Shown: one piece after another, positions 1 through 5,118 of the stretch | Layout of the letters: each line of letters opens with the position of its first letter | How positions within the stretch are numbered: position 1 is the first letter of the stretch | From: SZAS-18 sp031370675 | GTDB lineage: Bacteria; Verrucomicrobiota; Verrucomicrobiia; Chthoniobacterales; SZAS-18 | DNA length: 5,118 nt | Reading direction: 5' to 3' | Assembly (NCBI GenBank): GCA_031370675.1 | Contig: JANMQT010000002.1 | Span: forward strand, 1 to 5,118 | Made by a program: the position numbers and the translations under genes | Notes under the pieces: generated by a model | The model's input: the letters and a program-made list of their open reading frames with translations, nothing else | Told to the model about the DNA's origin: nothing | The model's database searches: none

Positions 1-21
1 AATCTGCGTTAATCTGTGGTT
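1..21. repeat. Two copies of a 10-base direct repeat, cut by the window edge
   Basis: The window opens with AATCTGCGTT followed directly by AATCTGTGGT, two units with period 10 that share AATCTG and a G/T-rich end. From memory, similar runs (ATCTGTGTTAATCTGTGG type) recur between genes in Verrucomicrobiota and some other phyla, so this may be one member of a dispersed intergenic family. Only two units are visible and the left edge is cut, so the full length, copy number and role cannot be judged. It lies just upstream of the dsbD-like gene and is not part of any plausible coding sequence. Confidence 0.4.
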
Positions 22-67
22 CCAATGAAACGCGTCGAATCCCAGATTGTCTGACTCACCTCTCGTG

Positions 68-2269
68 ATGGCTCCGCCCCTTCAATGCCTACTGGCTGTG
101 GTATCCCTCGTTGTCGCGGGAGCGGTGACGTCTTTCGCACAGACCCACCAGGGCGTGGAGCTGGTCCAGGCGGATTTGGTGGCAGACACGAGCGCCATCG
201 CGCCCGGCCGCCCCTTCACGGTCGGTCTCCGCCTCCGCATGGCGAAAGACTGGCACACCTACTGGCGATATGCCGGCGACTTCGGGTTGCCGACTGAGAT
301 CCAATGGGAGCTGCCGGCCGGCTTCAAGGCGGGACCGATCCAATGGCCGTTGCCGGAGCGTCAGGTCACCAGCGGCGACATCATCACGTTTGGGTACGAC
401 GGCGAGGTCCTGCTCATGACCGAGATCACGCCACCGGCAAATTTGCCGCCCGGCCCGGTGACAATCCAGGCCAAGGTCTCGTGGCTCGTCTGCAAGGAAA
501 GCTGCGTACCCGGTGAGGCCGATTTGAAAATCTCGCTGCCGATCAGCACCGGAAGCACGGAGCCAGCCAATGCAGAGCTGTTCGCAAAATACCGGGCCGA
601 ACTGCCGCGTATTTTCGACGCGGCCGCGGGCTTTACGGTTTCGCGCACCGTCGCGCCGAAGGAGATCGTGATTGAAATTGCCGGCCTCAAGCCCGGCGAG
701 GAAAAGGCGCTGGATTTTTATCCGCTGCCACCCGATGCCAGAGTGGTGATTGGGGATCCCGTGGTCACACGCACCCCCGGGTCCGCCCGCGTGCGCATTC
801 CGTTGCAGTCGGAATCGGCGGCCGCGGCGCGGTTCACGGGCGTCGTCGCGTTCGATCGCGACAACCATCGCCAAGGCTGGGAAATTCCCGTCGCCGCCTT
901 CGCGCCGCCGCGCGTGTCGACTGCGATCACCGCCCCCGCCGCCCCGTCCCCCACCCCGGCCGGCGGCCTTTTCTATTTTCTTTGGCTCGGCTTCCTGGGC
1001 GGCCTGATTCTCAACGTGATGCCGTGCGTGTTGCCGGTGCTCTCGCTGAAGATTTTCAGCTTCATCCAGCAGGCCGGCGAGGCGCCCGGTCGCGTGCTTC
1101 GGCTTGGTCTCACGTATTCCGCGGGGATTTTCACCTGGTTTCTCGGCCTGGCGATCTTGCTCGTGGCGCTGCGCGCGGCGGGCAACGAGGTCGGCTACGC
1201 GGTGCAGTTTCAAAACCCGTTTTTCATCGTGGGTCTCTGCGCGGTGGTCTTTGTCTTCGCGTTGAACTTGCTCGGGGTGTTTGAAATCATTCTCCCTGGC
1301 GAAGTGCAGAACAAACTCGCCGGCGCCACCTCGCGGGAGGGCCATGGCGGCGCTTATTTTCAGGGCCTGCTCGCCACCGTGCTGGCCACGAGCTGCACGG
1401 CCCCGTTGCTCGGCGCCGCCCTCGGCTTTGCGCTCTCGCAGCCGGGGCCGATCGTCGTGCTCATGTTTGCGGCCGTCGCGCTCGGCATGGCCTCGCCGGT
1501 GCTGCTGCTGACGGCCCGGCCCGGCTGGATGAAGTATCTCCCCCGCCCCGGCGCATGGATGGAACGCGTGAAACAAATTACCGGATTCGTCCTGCTCGCA
1601 ACCGTGCTGTGGCTGCTCTGGATTGTCGGACAAATGCGCGGCGTCGACGCCATCATTTGGTGCGGAGCGCTGTTGCTCGGGCTGGCCATCGCGGCCTGGT
1701 TGTTCGGCGCATTCGTCACGCCGGTGAGCGCTCCGTCCACCCGGCGCAAGGCGCTGGTCGCGATTGCCGTCATCCTGCTCGCGGTGGGTTTCGTCACGAT
1801 TCGCGAGATCGCCGGTTCGGAAAAGTCGGCGGATCCGATCTCGTCTGTCGGCACCGATCCGAAGGCCATCGCCTGGGAGAAATTCACGCCCGACCGCCTC
1901 GACCGCGCGGTCGCCGAGGGCCGGCCGGTCTTCATCGACTTCACGGCGGACTGGTGCGTGAACTGCAAATTCAACGAGCGCGCCGTGCTGGAGAGCGACG
2001 AAGTGCGCGCGGCGTTGCGCGACCGCGGCTTCCTCGCGCTCAAGGGCGACTGGACGCGCAACGATCCCGACATCACGCGCATGTTGAAGAAATTCCAGCG
2101 CGCTGGCGTTCCGCTTTATCTCGTTTATCCCGTCGCGGGCGGGGTGCCGCAGGTGCTGCCCGAGTTGTTGACCAAACAAATCGTTCTCGATGCGCTGCAG
2201 GCCGCCACGCCCGCCAAAACCAATTCCAAGAAGATCACGCTTGCCGAACGTCCGGCCGGTGAGCGTTGA
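68..2269 (+). CDS. DsbD/ScsB-like transmembrane thiol:disulfide interchange protein
   Basis: This 733-residue protein probably passes electrons from cytoplasmic thioredoxin across the inner membrane to periplasmic thiol proteins. Residues 1-24 form a signal peptide, with likely cleavage at SFA|QTH. Residues about 25-285 form a large periplasmic region with a WHTYWRYAGDFGLP motif and a cysteine pair in WLVCKESC (C142, C146). Residues about 301-580 hold roughly eight hydrophobic segments, with the two membrane cysteines expected of DsbD in NVMPCVLP (C320) and ATSCTAP (C443). Residues about 600-715 are a thioredoxin domain with active site WCVNC (C630, C633). All three cysteine pairs of the DsbD relay are therefore present. 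It is longer than classical DsbD (about 565 residues in E. coli) and closer to the ScsB-like branch with an enlarged N-terminus. ATG 68 was chosen because it begins the signal peptide directly; TTG 47 and GTG 65 in the same frame are alternatives. No Shine-Dalgarno motif is visible and the signal peptide lacks basic residues at its start, so the exact start is uncertain. The family call is firm; the preferred partner is unknown. Confidence 0.93.
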   Translation: MAPPLQCLLAVVSLVVAGAVTSFAQTHQGVELVQADLVADTSAIAPGRPFTVGLRLRMAKDWHTYWRYAGDFGLPTEIQWELPAGFKAGPIQWPLPERQVTSGDIITFGYDGEVLLMTEITPPANLPPGPVTIQAKVSWLVCKESCVPGEADLKISLPISTGSTEPANAELFAKYRAELPRIFDAAAGFTVSRTVAPKEIVIEIAGLKPGEEKALDFYPLPPDARVVIGDPVVTRTPGSARVRIPLQSESAAAARFTGVVAFDRDNHRQGWEIPVAAFAPPRVSTAITAPAAPSPTPAGGLFYFLWLGFLGGLILNVMPCVLPVLSLKIFSFIQQAGEAPGRVLRLGLTYSAGIFTWFLGLAILLVALRAAGNEVGYAVQFQNPFFIVGLCAVVFVFALNLLGVFEIILPGEVQNKLAGATSREGHGGAYFQGLLATVLATSCTAPLLGAALGFALSQPGPIVVLMFAAVALGMASPVLLLTARPGWMKYLPRPGAWMERVKQITGFVLLATVLWLLWIVGQMRGVDAIIWCGALLLGLAIAAWLFGAFVTPVSAPSTRRKALVAIAVILLAVGFVTIREIAGSEKSADPISSVGTDPKAIAWEKFTPDRLDRAVAEGRPVFIDFTADWCVNCKFNERAVLESDEVRAALRDRGFLALKGDWTRNDPDITRMLKKFQRAGVPLYLVYPVAGGVPQVLPELLTKQIVLDALQAATPAKTNSKKITLAERPAGER

Positions 2270-2306
2270 TTCCATCGAAACGCCGGATGACGACTCCCTA
2301 ATCGAC

Positions 2307-2912
2307 ATGAAGAAAATCGCTGTATTCGCTCTTGCCGCCGCCTGCCTCGGTGCGACTCCATTGGCCCTTGCTGAAGTGGCCGTCGGCCAACCGGCGCCCG
2401 ACTTCACGCTCACCGACACGAGCGGCAAGAAGGTCTCGTTGTCTTCGTTCAAGGGCAAGTACGTCGTGCTCGAATGGAACAATCCGGACTGTCCGTTTGT
2501 CGTGAAGCATTACAACTCGAACAACATGCAGACGCTGCAGAAATCCTACACCGACAAGGGCGTCGTCTGGCTCACGATCAATTCCGGCGCCCCCGGCAAG
2601 CAGGGCGTCTATCCCGCCGCCGAGCTGCAAAAGATGACCCAGGCCAAGGGCGCGGCCCCGACCGCCTACCTGCTGGATGGCGACGGTAAGGTCGGCAAGG
2701 TGTACGGCGCGAAGAACACGCCGCAGATGTTCGTGATCACGCCGGAGGGCAAGATCGTTTATTCGGGCGCGATCGACTCGATCCGCAGCGCCAACCAGGC
2801 CGACATCCCGAAGGCGACCAATTACGTCAAGGCCGCGCTCGACTCGACGATGGCCGGCAAGCCTGTGGCCACCCCCGTCTCACAGCCCTACGGCTGCAGC
2901 GTGAAGTATTAA
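2307..2912 (+). CDS. Exported thioredoxin-fold redoxin (AhpC/TSA-like)
   Basis: A 201-residue secreted protein of the thioredoxin superfamily, probably a periplasmic thiol oxidoreductase or peroxidase-like protein. Residues 1-22 are a clear signal peptide (MKKIAVF... with cleavage at ALA|EVA). The mature part starts with VGQPAPDFTLTDTSGKKVSL, typical of the AhpC/TSA and redoxin families. The active-site strand reads LEWNNPDCPFVVKHY: C62 is present, but the second position of a CxxC is V65, so this is not a classical thioredoxin. The cis-proline loop is NTPQMFV (P139). The only other cysteine in the mature protein is C197 in the C-terminal PYGCSVKY, a possible resolving cysteine. The gene starts 37 bases after the dsbD-like stop and ends before a strong terminator, so the two are probably cotranscribed and it may receive electrons from the DsbD-like protein (inference). 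ATG 2307 is chosen because it starts the signal peptide; the in-frame ATG at 2190 lies inside the upstream gene. No clear ribosome binding site is seen. The exact substrate is unknown. Confidence 0.88.
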   Translation: MKKIAVFALAAACLGATPLALAEVAVGQPAPDFTLTDTSGKKVSLSSFKGKYVVLEWNNPDCPFVVKHYNSNNMQTLQKSYTDKGVVWLTINSGAPGKQGVYPAAELQKMTQAKGAAPTAYLLDGDGKVGKVYGAKNTPQMFVITPEGKIVYSGAIDSIRSANQADIPKATNYVKAALDSTMAGKPVATPVSQPYGCSVKY

Positions 2913-2936
2913 TCTACGAATCAATCCTTTAGACAG

Positions 2937-2967
2937 GCCGCGATTCGCCCGGATCGCGGCTTTTTTT
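2937..2967 (+). terminator. Intrinsic terminator after the redoxin gene
   Basis: A perfect 8-bp stem, GCCGCGAT (2937-2944) pairing with ATCGCGGC (2953-2960), encloses an 8-base loop and is followed at once by seven T residues (2961-2967). This is a textbook Rho-independent terminator on the + strand, 24 bases after the redoxin stop codon. It separates the redox pair from rpoA, so rpoA needs its own promoter in the following 228 bases. Confidence 0.93.
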
Positions 2968-3029
2968 GGCGAATTGGCTCGTTCCTGACCGAATCGGCGT
3001 TCTCACCGCAAATTCGTGCGCAAACCGGG

Positions 3030-3057
3030 TTGCATTCGGACCTGACGTTTGTAGTTT
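3030..3057 (+). promoter_or_regulatory. Candidate promoter for rpoA-rplQ
   Basis: TTGCAT at 3030-3035 resembles a -35 box and, 16 bases on, TAGTTT at 3052-3057 is a weak -10 match (three of six consensus bases). It is the best sigma70-like pair I could find between the terminator at 2967 and the rpoA start, where a promoter is expected because the upstream unit is terminated. If real, it gives an untranslated leader of roughly 130 bases. The -10 match is poor and the true promoter may lie elsewhere in this stretch. Confidence 0.28.
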
Positions 3058-3073
3058 CCCGACCCCTTTTCCG

Positions 3074-3180
3074 TCTCCCGGCGGCCGGGGGGAAATCAAA
3101 AGCGAGCTTACTACCCGCCCGTTGGTCCCTGGGCTGTGCCTTCCGAGGTGCGGCCGACTCGTCAGGGGAAACCCGGTGCC
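3074..3180 (+). other. GC-rich potentially structured leader of rpoA
   Basis: Several short inverted repeats lie just before rpoA. CCCGG 3077-3081 pairs with CCGGG 3085-3089, extendable to 8 bp with wobble pairs to 3074-3092. GTGCCT 3136-3141 pairs with AGGTGC 3146-3151 around a TCCG tetraloop, with two G-U pairs. GGG 3165-3167 pairs with CCC 3172-3174 around a GAAA tetraloop. CCCTG 3127-3131 could instead pair with CAGGG 3163-3167, which would exclude the GAAA hairpin. I recognise no known riboswitch or ribosomal-protein leader. In such GC-rich DNA short stems arise by chance, so function is unproven. Confidence 0.3.
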
Positions 3181-3195
3181 TTACACAAAAATACC

Positions 3196-4206
3196 ATGCC
3201 CATCCGCCTCGGACGCTTCGAAATGCCCAAATCCCTCCACAAGGAGGAATCGGCTGACAAGCCCAACTTCGCCACTTTCACCGCCGAGCCCTTTGAGTCG
3301 GGTTACGGCCACACGATCGGTAACTCCCTTCGTCGCGTGCTACTTTCCTCGCTCGAAGGCGCCGCCATCATCAGCGTGCGCATCACCGGCGCCGCCCACG
3401 AATTTCAGACCCTCCCCGGCGTCGTTGAGGATTGTACGGACATCATCCTCAACCTGAAAAAAATCCGCTTCCTCGCGTACGACCACGACATCCGCACGCT
3501 CCAGCTCGCGGTGAATCGCGAAGGCATCGTGACGGCCGCCGACATCCAGGAAGTGGCCGGATGCGAAGTCCTCAACAAGGATCAGCACATCTGCACCATC
3601 GACAAGAAGCACAAGCTCGAGATGGAGATGGAAGTCCGCGTCGGCCGCGGGTTCGCCACCGGCGACGAAAACAAGCGCCCGGATCAGGTCATCGGCGTCA
3701 TCGCCATCGACTCGATCTTCTCCCCCGTCACGAAGGTGAAGTACTCGGTCGAGAACACCCGCGTGGGCCAGCGCACGGATTACGACAAGCTCATCATGGA
3801 GATCACGACGGACGGCCGCGTGACGCCGGAATCGGCCCTCCAGCAGGCGAGCGCGATTCTGCGCAAGCACCTCGATCCGTTCGTCAACTACGACGACAAC
3901 CTCATCGAGATCGATCAATCCACGCAGGAAGCCAGCCAGGAGAACGTGAAGCTCAAGAAGCTGTTGAACATGAGTGTCAACGAGATCGAACTCTCGGTTC
4001 GCGCCGCGAATTGCCTGAACAACGCGAACATCACCACGGTCGGCCAGCTGGCCATGAAGACCGAGGCCGAGATGCTCAAGTATCGCAACTTCGGCAAGAA
4101 GTCCCTCAACGAGATCAAGGAAAAGCTGCAGGGCCTCGGCCTCACGCTCGGCATGAAATTCGAGACCGGCCTGATCGAACCCGCCCCTGCCCTCGTCGAG
4201 GCTTAA
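3196..4206 (+). CDS. rpoA: DNA-directed RNA polymerase subunit alpha
   Basis: This 336-residue protein is the alpha subunit, which dimerises to nucleate assembly of the RNA polymerase core and contacts activators and upstream promoter DNA. The N-terminal domain (about residues 20-235) carries the hallmark EPFESGYGHTIGNSLRRVLLSS (31-52), with R46-R47 matching the E. coli R44-R45 region used in beta/beta-prime assembly, and the LPGVVEDCTDIILNLK motif (73-88). A linker at about 236-253 leads to the C-terminal domain (about 254-320), with SVRAANCLNNANI and YRNFGKKSLNEIK. R269 and N272 correspond to E. coli R265 and N268, key UP-element DNA contacts, and G300/K302/S303 to G296/K298/S299. Length is close to the family norm (329 in E. 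coli). ATG 3196 gives the expected MPIRLGRFEMPK start; GTG 3136 would add 20 residues with no family counterpart, and ATG 3223 would remove nine. No Shine-Dalgarno motif precedes the start. rplQ follows after 35 bases, as in most bacteria. Confidence 0.98.
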   Translation: MPIRLGRFEMPKSLHKEESADKPNFATFTAEPFESGYGHTIGNSLRRVLLSSLEGAAIISVRITGAAHEFQTLPGVVEDCTDIILNLKKIRFLAYDHDIRTLQLAVNREGIVTAADIQEVAGCEVLNKDQHICTIDKKHKLEMEMEVRVGRGFATGDENKRPDQVIGVIAIDSIFSPVTKVKYSVENTRVGQRTDYDKLIMEITTDGRVTPESALQQASAILRKHLDPFVNYDDNLIEIDQSTQEASQENVKLKKLLNMSVNEIELSVRAANCLNNANITTVGQLAMKTEAEMLKYRNFGKKSLNEIKEKLQGLGLTLGMKFETGLIEPAPALVEA

Positions 4207-4241
4207 TCACTCATCATCATTCGTTCTGAAAGTTCCCCGTC

Positions 4242-4718
4242 ATGAGACACGGTAAAAAAGTTAAAAAACTCGGCCGCAAGTCCGAGCACCGCGAGTCAAT
4301 GCTCGCCAACCTGGTATGTGACCTCATCCGTCACGGCCGGATCCGCACGACCGTCGCCAAGGCGAAGGCCGTCCGTCCGGTCGCCGAAAAGATGATCACG
4401 CTTGGCAAGCGCGGCACGCTCCACACGCGTCGCGTCGCCATCGCCAAGTTGCAGCAGGTCGACATGGTCAAACGCCTCTTCGAAGTGGTCGCTCCGCTCA
4501 ACGCTGCGCGCGTGGGCGGCTACTGCCGCATCGTGAAACTTGGGCCGCGGCACAGCGACGCGGCGCCGATGGCGTTCATCGAATGGGTCGACAAGCCGGC
4601 GGTTGCAGACTCCGACGTCATCGTCGATCCCGATGCCGTAAAGGCCGAACAAAAGGCCGCCAAGGCTGCCGCCAAGAAAACCAAGGCCGAGAAGCCCGAC
4701 GACGACAAGAAGTCCTGA
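4242..4718 (+). CDS. rplQ: 50S ribosomal protein L17
   Basis: A 158-residue protein of the large ribosomal subunit. The start MRHGKKVKKLGRKSEHRESM and the segment IRTTVAKAKAVRPVAEKMIT (34-53) are the conserved L17 signature, and VGGYCRIVKLGPRHSDAAPMAFIE (91-114) is the usual end of the globular fold. After about residue 118 comes a roughly 40-residue tail rich in K, A, D and E, ending KPDDDKKS, which E. coli L17 (127 residues) lacks. The tail is low-complexity and probably disordered or rRNA-contacting (inference). The gene sits 35 bases after rpoA and is probably cotranscribed with it. A weak purine stretch, GAAAG at 4228-4232, lies 9 bases before the ATG. A GC-rich inverted repeat follows the stop. 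Confidence 0.98.
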   Translation: MRHGKKVKKLGRKSEHRESMLANLVCDLIRHGRIRTTVAKAKAVRPVAEKMITLGKRGTLHTRRVAIAKLQQVDMVKRLFEVVAPLNAARVGGYCRIVKLGPRHSDAAPMAFIEWVDKPAVADSDVIVDPDAVKAEQKAAKAAAKKTKAEKPDDDKKS

Positions 4719-4754
4719 TTTCAAGGAATCTCAAACGCAAGTGCGAGTTCGTGG

Positions 4755-4778
4755 GGGGCCAGCCGCAGGGCTGGCCCC
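4755..4778. terminator. Strong inverted repeat after rplQ, possible terminator
   Basis: A perfect 10-bp stem, GGGGCCAGCC (4755-4764) with GGCTGGCCCC (4769-4778), encloses a GCAG tetraloop 36 bases after the rplQ stop. The hairpin would be very stable, but no T tract follows (next bases GTTAGCG), so it is not a standard intrinsic terminator. It may stop or pause transcription without the U tract, protect the 3' end of the rpoA-rplQ mRNA, or work with Rho. Its place at the end of the operon supports a 3'-end role. Confidence 0.6.
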
Positions 4779-4782
4779 GTTA

Positions 4783-5118
4783 GCGTCGCCCGCGCGGCGC
4801 GAGATTCGGACGCCGCTCGAGCCCGGGTCTGAGGTCTTTTCGCTTTGGCGCGCGGAGCTAGCTGGTGCCAACATTGGTCTCGCCGAGAACTCTGCGCGCA
4901 GGGCCATTCACTTTGAGAAAAAGGCTTTTGTAACTTTACCGAACCAGCCCGTGTTCACTTCCGACAGCCCGTCCTCCATTGCCACGTGGATTTATTTTCC
5001 AAAAGGTGAAGATAGTTTCGCCGTGGCTAGCCAGAACGACCCGCAAAAGAAAGGTGTCGGCTGGCTGATTGAGGTAGCGGCCCGGGTTGTAAGATTCCGG
5101 ATGACGGGTGACGACGGC
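4783..5118 (+). pseudogene. Start-less fragment of a LamG/concanavalin-like domain protein, running off the window
   Basis: One frame is open from 4642 to the window end with no stop. From about 4861 it reads like the inside of a beta-sandwich domain: AENSARRAIHFEKKAFVTLP, then SIATWIYFPKGEDSFAVAS, then GWLIEVAARVVRFRMTGDDG. This pattern (a F/L-x-G/K-x-x-x-V-x-LP strand, then S-x-x-x-W-x-x-F/P) fits LamG jellyroll domains, which in Verrucomicrobiota and Planctomycetota often occur inside large secreted proteins with DUF1549/DUF1553 and cytochrome c-like domains; the DUF1553 link is from memory and tentative. No in-frame ATG occurs before 5101. GTG 4741 lies upstream of the rplQ hairpin, 13 bases after AAGGA (4723-4727), and would give no signal peptide; GTG 4951 falls inside the domain. 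Base composition looks less GC-rich than the neighbours. The likeliest reading is a gene that lost its 5' end, although a frameshift or an unseen start remains possible. The coordinates begin after the hairpin and the true left limit is unclear. Confidence 0.5.

Noticed and set aside
25..54. Short frame MKRVESQIV starting at ATG 25
   Set aside because: Only nine codons, out of frame with the dsbD-like gene and without a ribosome binding site; nothing supports translation.
2190..2306. Upstream start for the redoxin at ATG 2190
   Set aside because: It would overlap the dsbD-like gene by 80 bases and bury the clear signal peptide that begins at 2307.
89..2482. A 797-codon open frame on the minus strand opposite the dsbD-like gene
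   Set aside because: Its translation is rich in R, H, E, Q and D with no recognisable domain, and it mirrors the third-position GC bias of the well-supported + strand gene. Long antisense frames are expected in GC-rich DNA.
3074..3180. Known riboswitch (SAM, cobalamin, TPP) or small RNA such as SRP RNA before rpoA
   Set aside because: The GAAACCCGG string recalls part of a SAM-I core, but the K-turn and other conserved elements are absent, and no other class fits.
3136..3195. N-terminal extension of RpoA from GTG 3136
   Set aside because: The 20 extra residues match nothing in the RpoA family, the segment overlaps leader hairpins, and ATG 3196 gives the expected RpoA N-terminus.
2966..3457. 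A 163-codon + strand frame across the rpoA leader and 5' end of rpoA
   Set aside because: Its translation is low-complexity, rich in P, S and R, and it overlaps rpoA in another frame; no domain or start signal supports it.
4207..4221. TCATCATCAT triplet run between rpoA and rplQ
   Set aside because: Only about three TCA/CAT units; too short to be a meaningful repeat.
1..5118. CRISPR array, tRNA, rRNA, insertion sequence or defence genes
   Set aside because: No regularly spaced repeats, no cloverleaf or rRNA-like segments, and no transposase, integrase or nuclease motifs were seen on either strand.

Overview
The window looks like chromosomal DNA from a GC-rich, Gram-negative bacterium. It most resembles Verrucomicrobiota, perhaps the Opitutales/Opitutaceae. 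That placement rests on recognising the RpoA N-terminus (MPIRLGRFEMPKSL), a lysine-rich tail on L17, a DsbD-type protein with a large periplasmic domain, a LamG-type fragment of the sort common in Verrucomicrobiota and Planctomycetota, and almost no Shine-Dalgarno motifs. No database search was possible, so the placement is an inference.

Layout, all on the + strand: (1) 1-67: the end of an intergenic region with two copies of a 10-base repeat. (2) 68-2912: a two-gene periplasmic redox unit, made of a DsbD/ScsB-like transmembrane thiol reductase and, 37 bases later, an exported thioredoxin-fold redoxin. A strong intrinsic terminator at 2937-2967 closes it. (3) 2968-3195: a GC-rich leader with a weak candidate promoter and several short hairpins. 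(4) 3196-4718: rpoA then rplQ, 35 bases apart, encoding the RNA polymerase alpha subunit and ribosomal protein L17. A perfect 10-bp inverted repeat at 4755-4778 follows rplQ. (5) 4783-5118: an open reading frame with no usable start, of lower GC content, resembling the inside of a LamG/concanavalin-like domain. It runs off the window and is probably the remnant of a larger gene.

How the genes work together: the DsbD-like protein should carry electrons from cytoplasmic thioredoxin across the inner membrane to its periplasmic domain. The neighbouring secreted redoxin is a natural candidate for the recipient, but this is inferred from adjacency. RpoA and L17 are core transcription and translation genes in their usual order, although the ribosomal genes that often precede rpoA (rpsM, rpsK, rpsD) are not upstream here.

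I found no convincing new multi-gene system. The points most worth checking are the start-less LamG fragment, the redoxin with one active-site cysteine and a distant C-terminal cysteine, the structured rpoA leader, and the repeat at the left edge.
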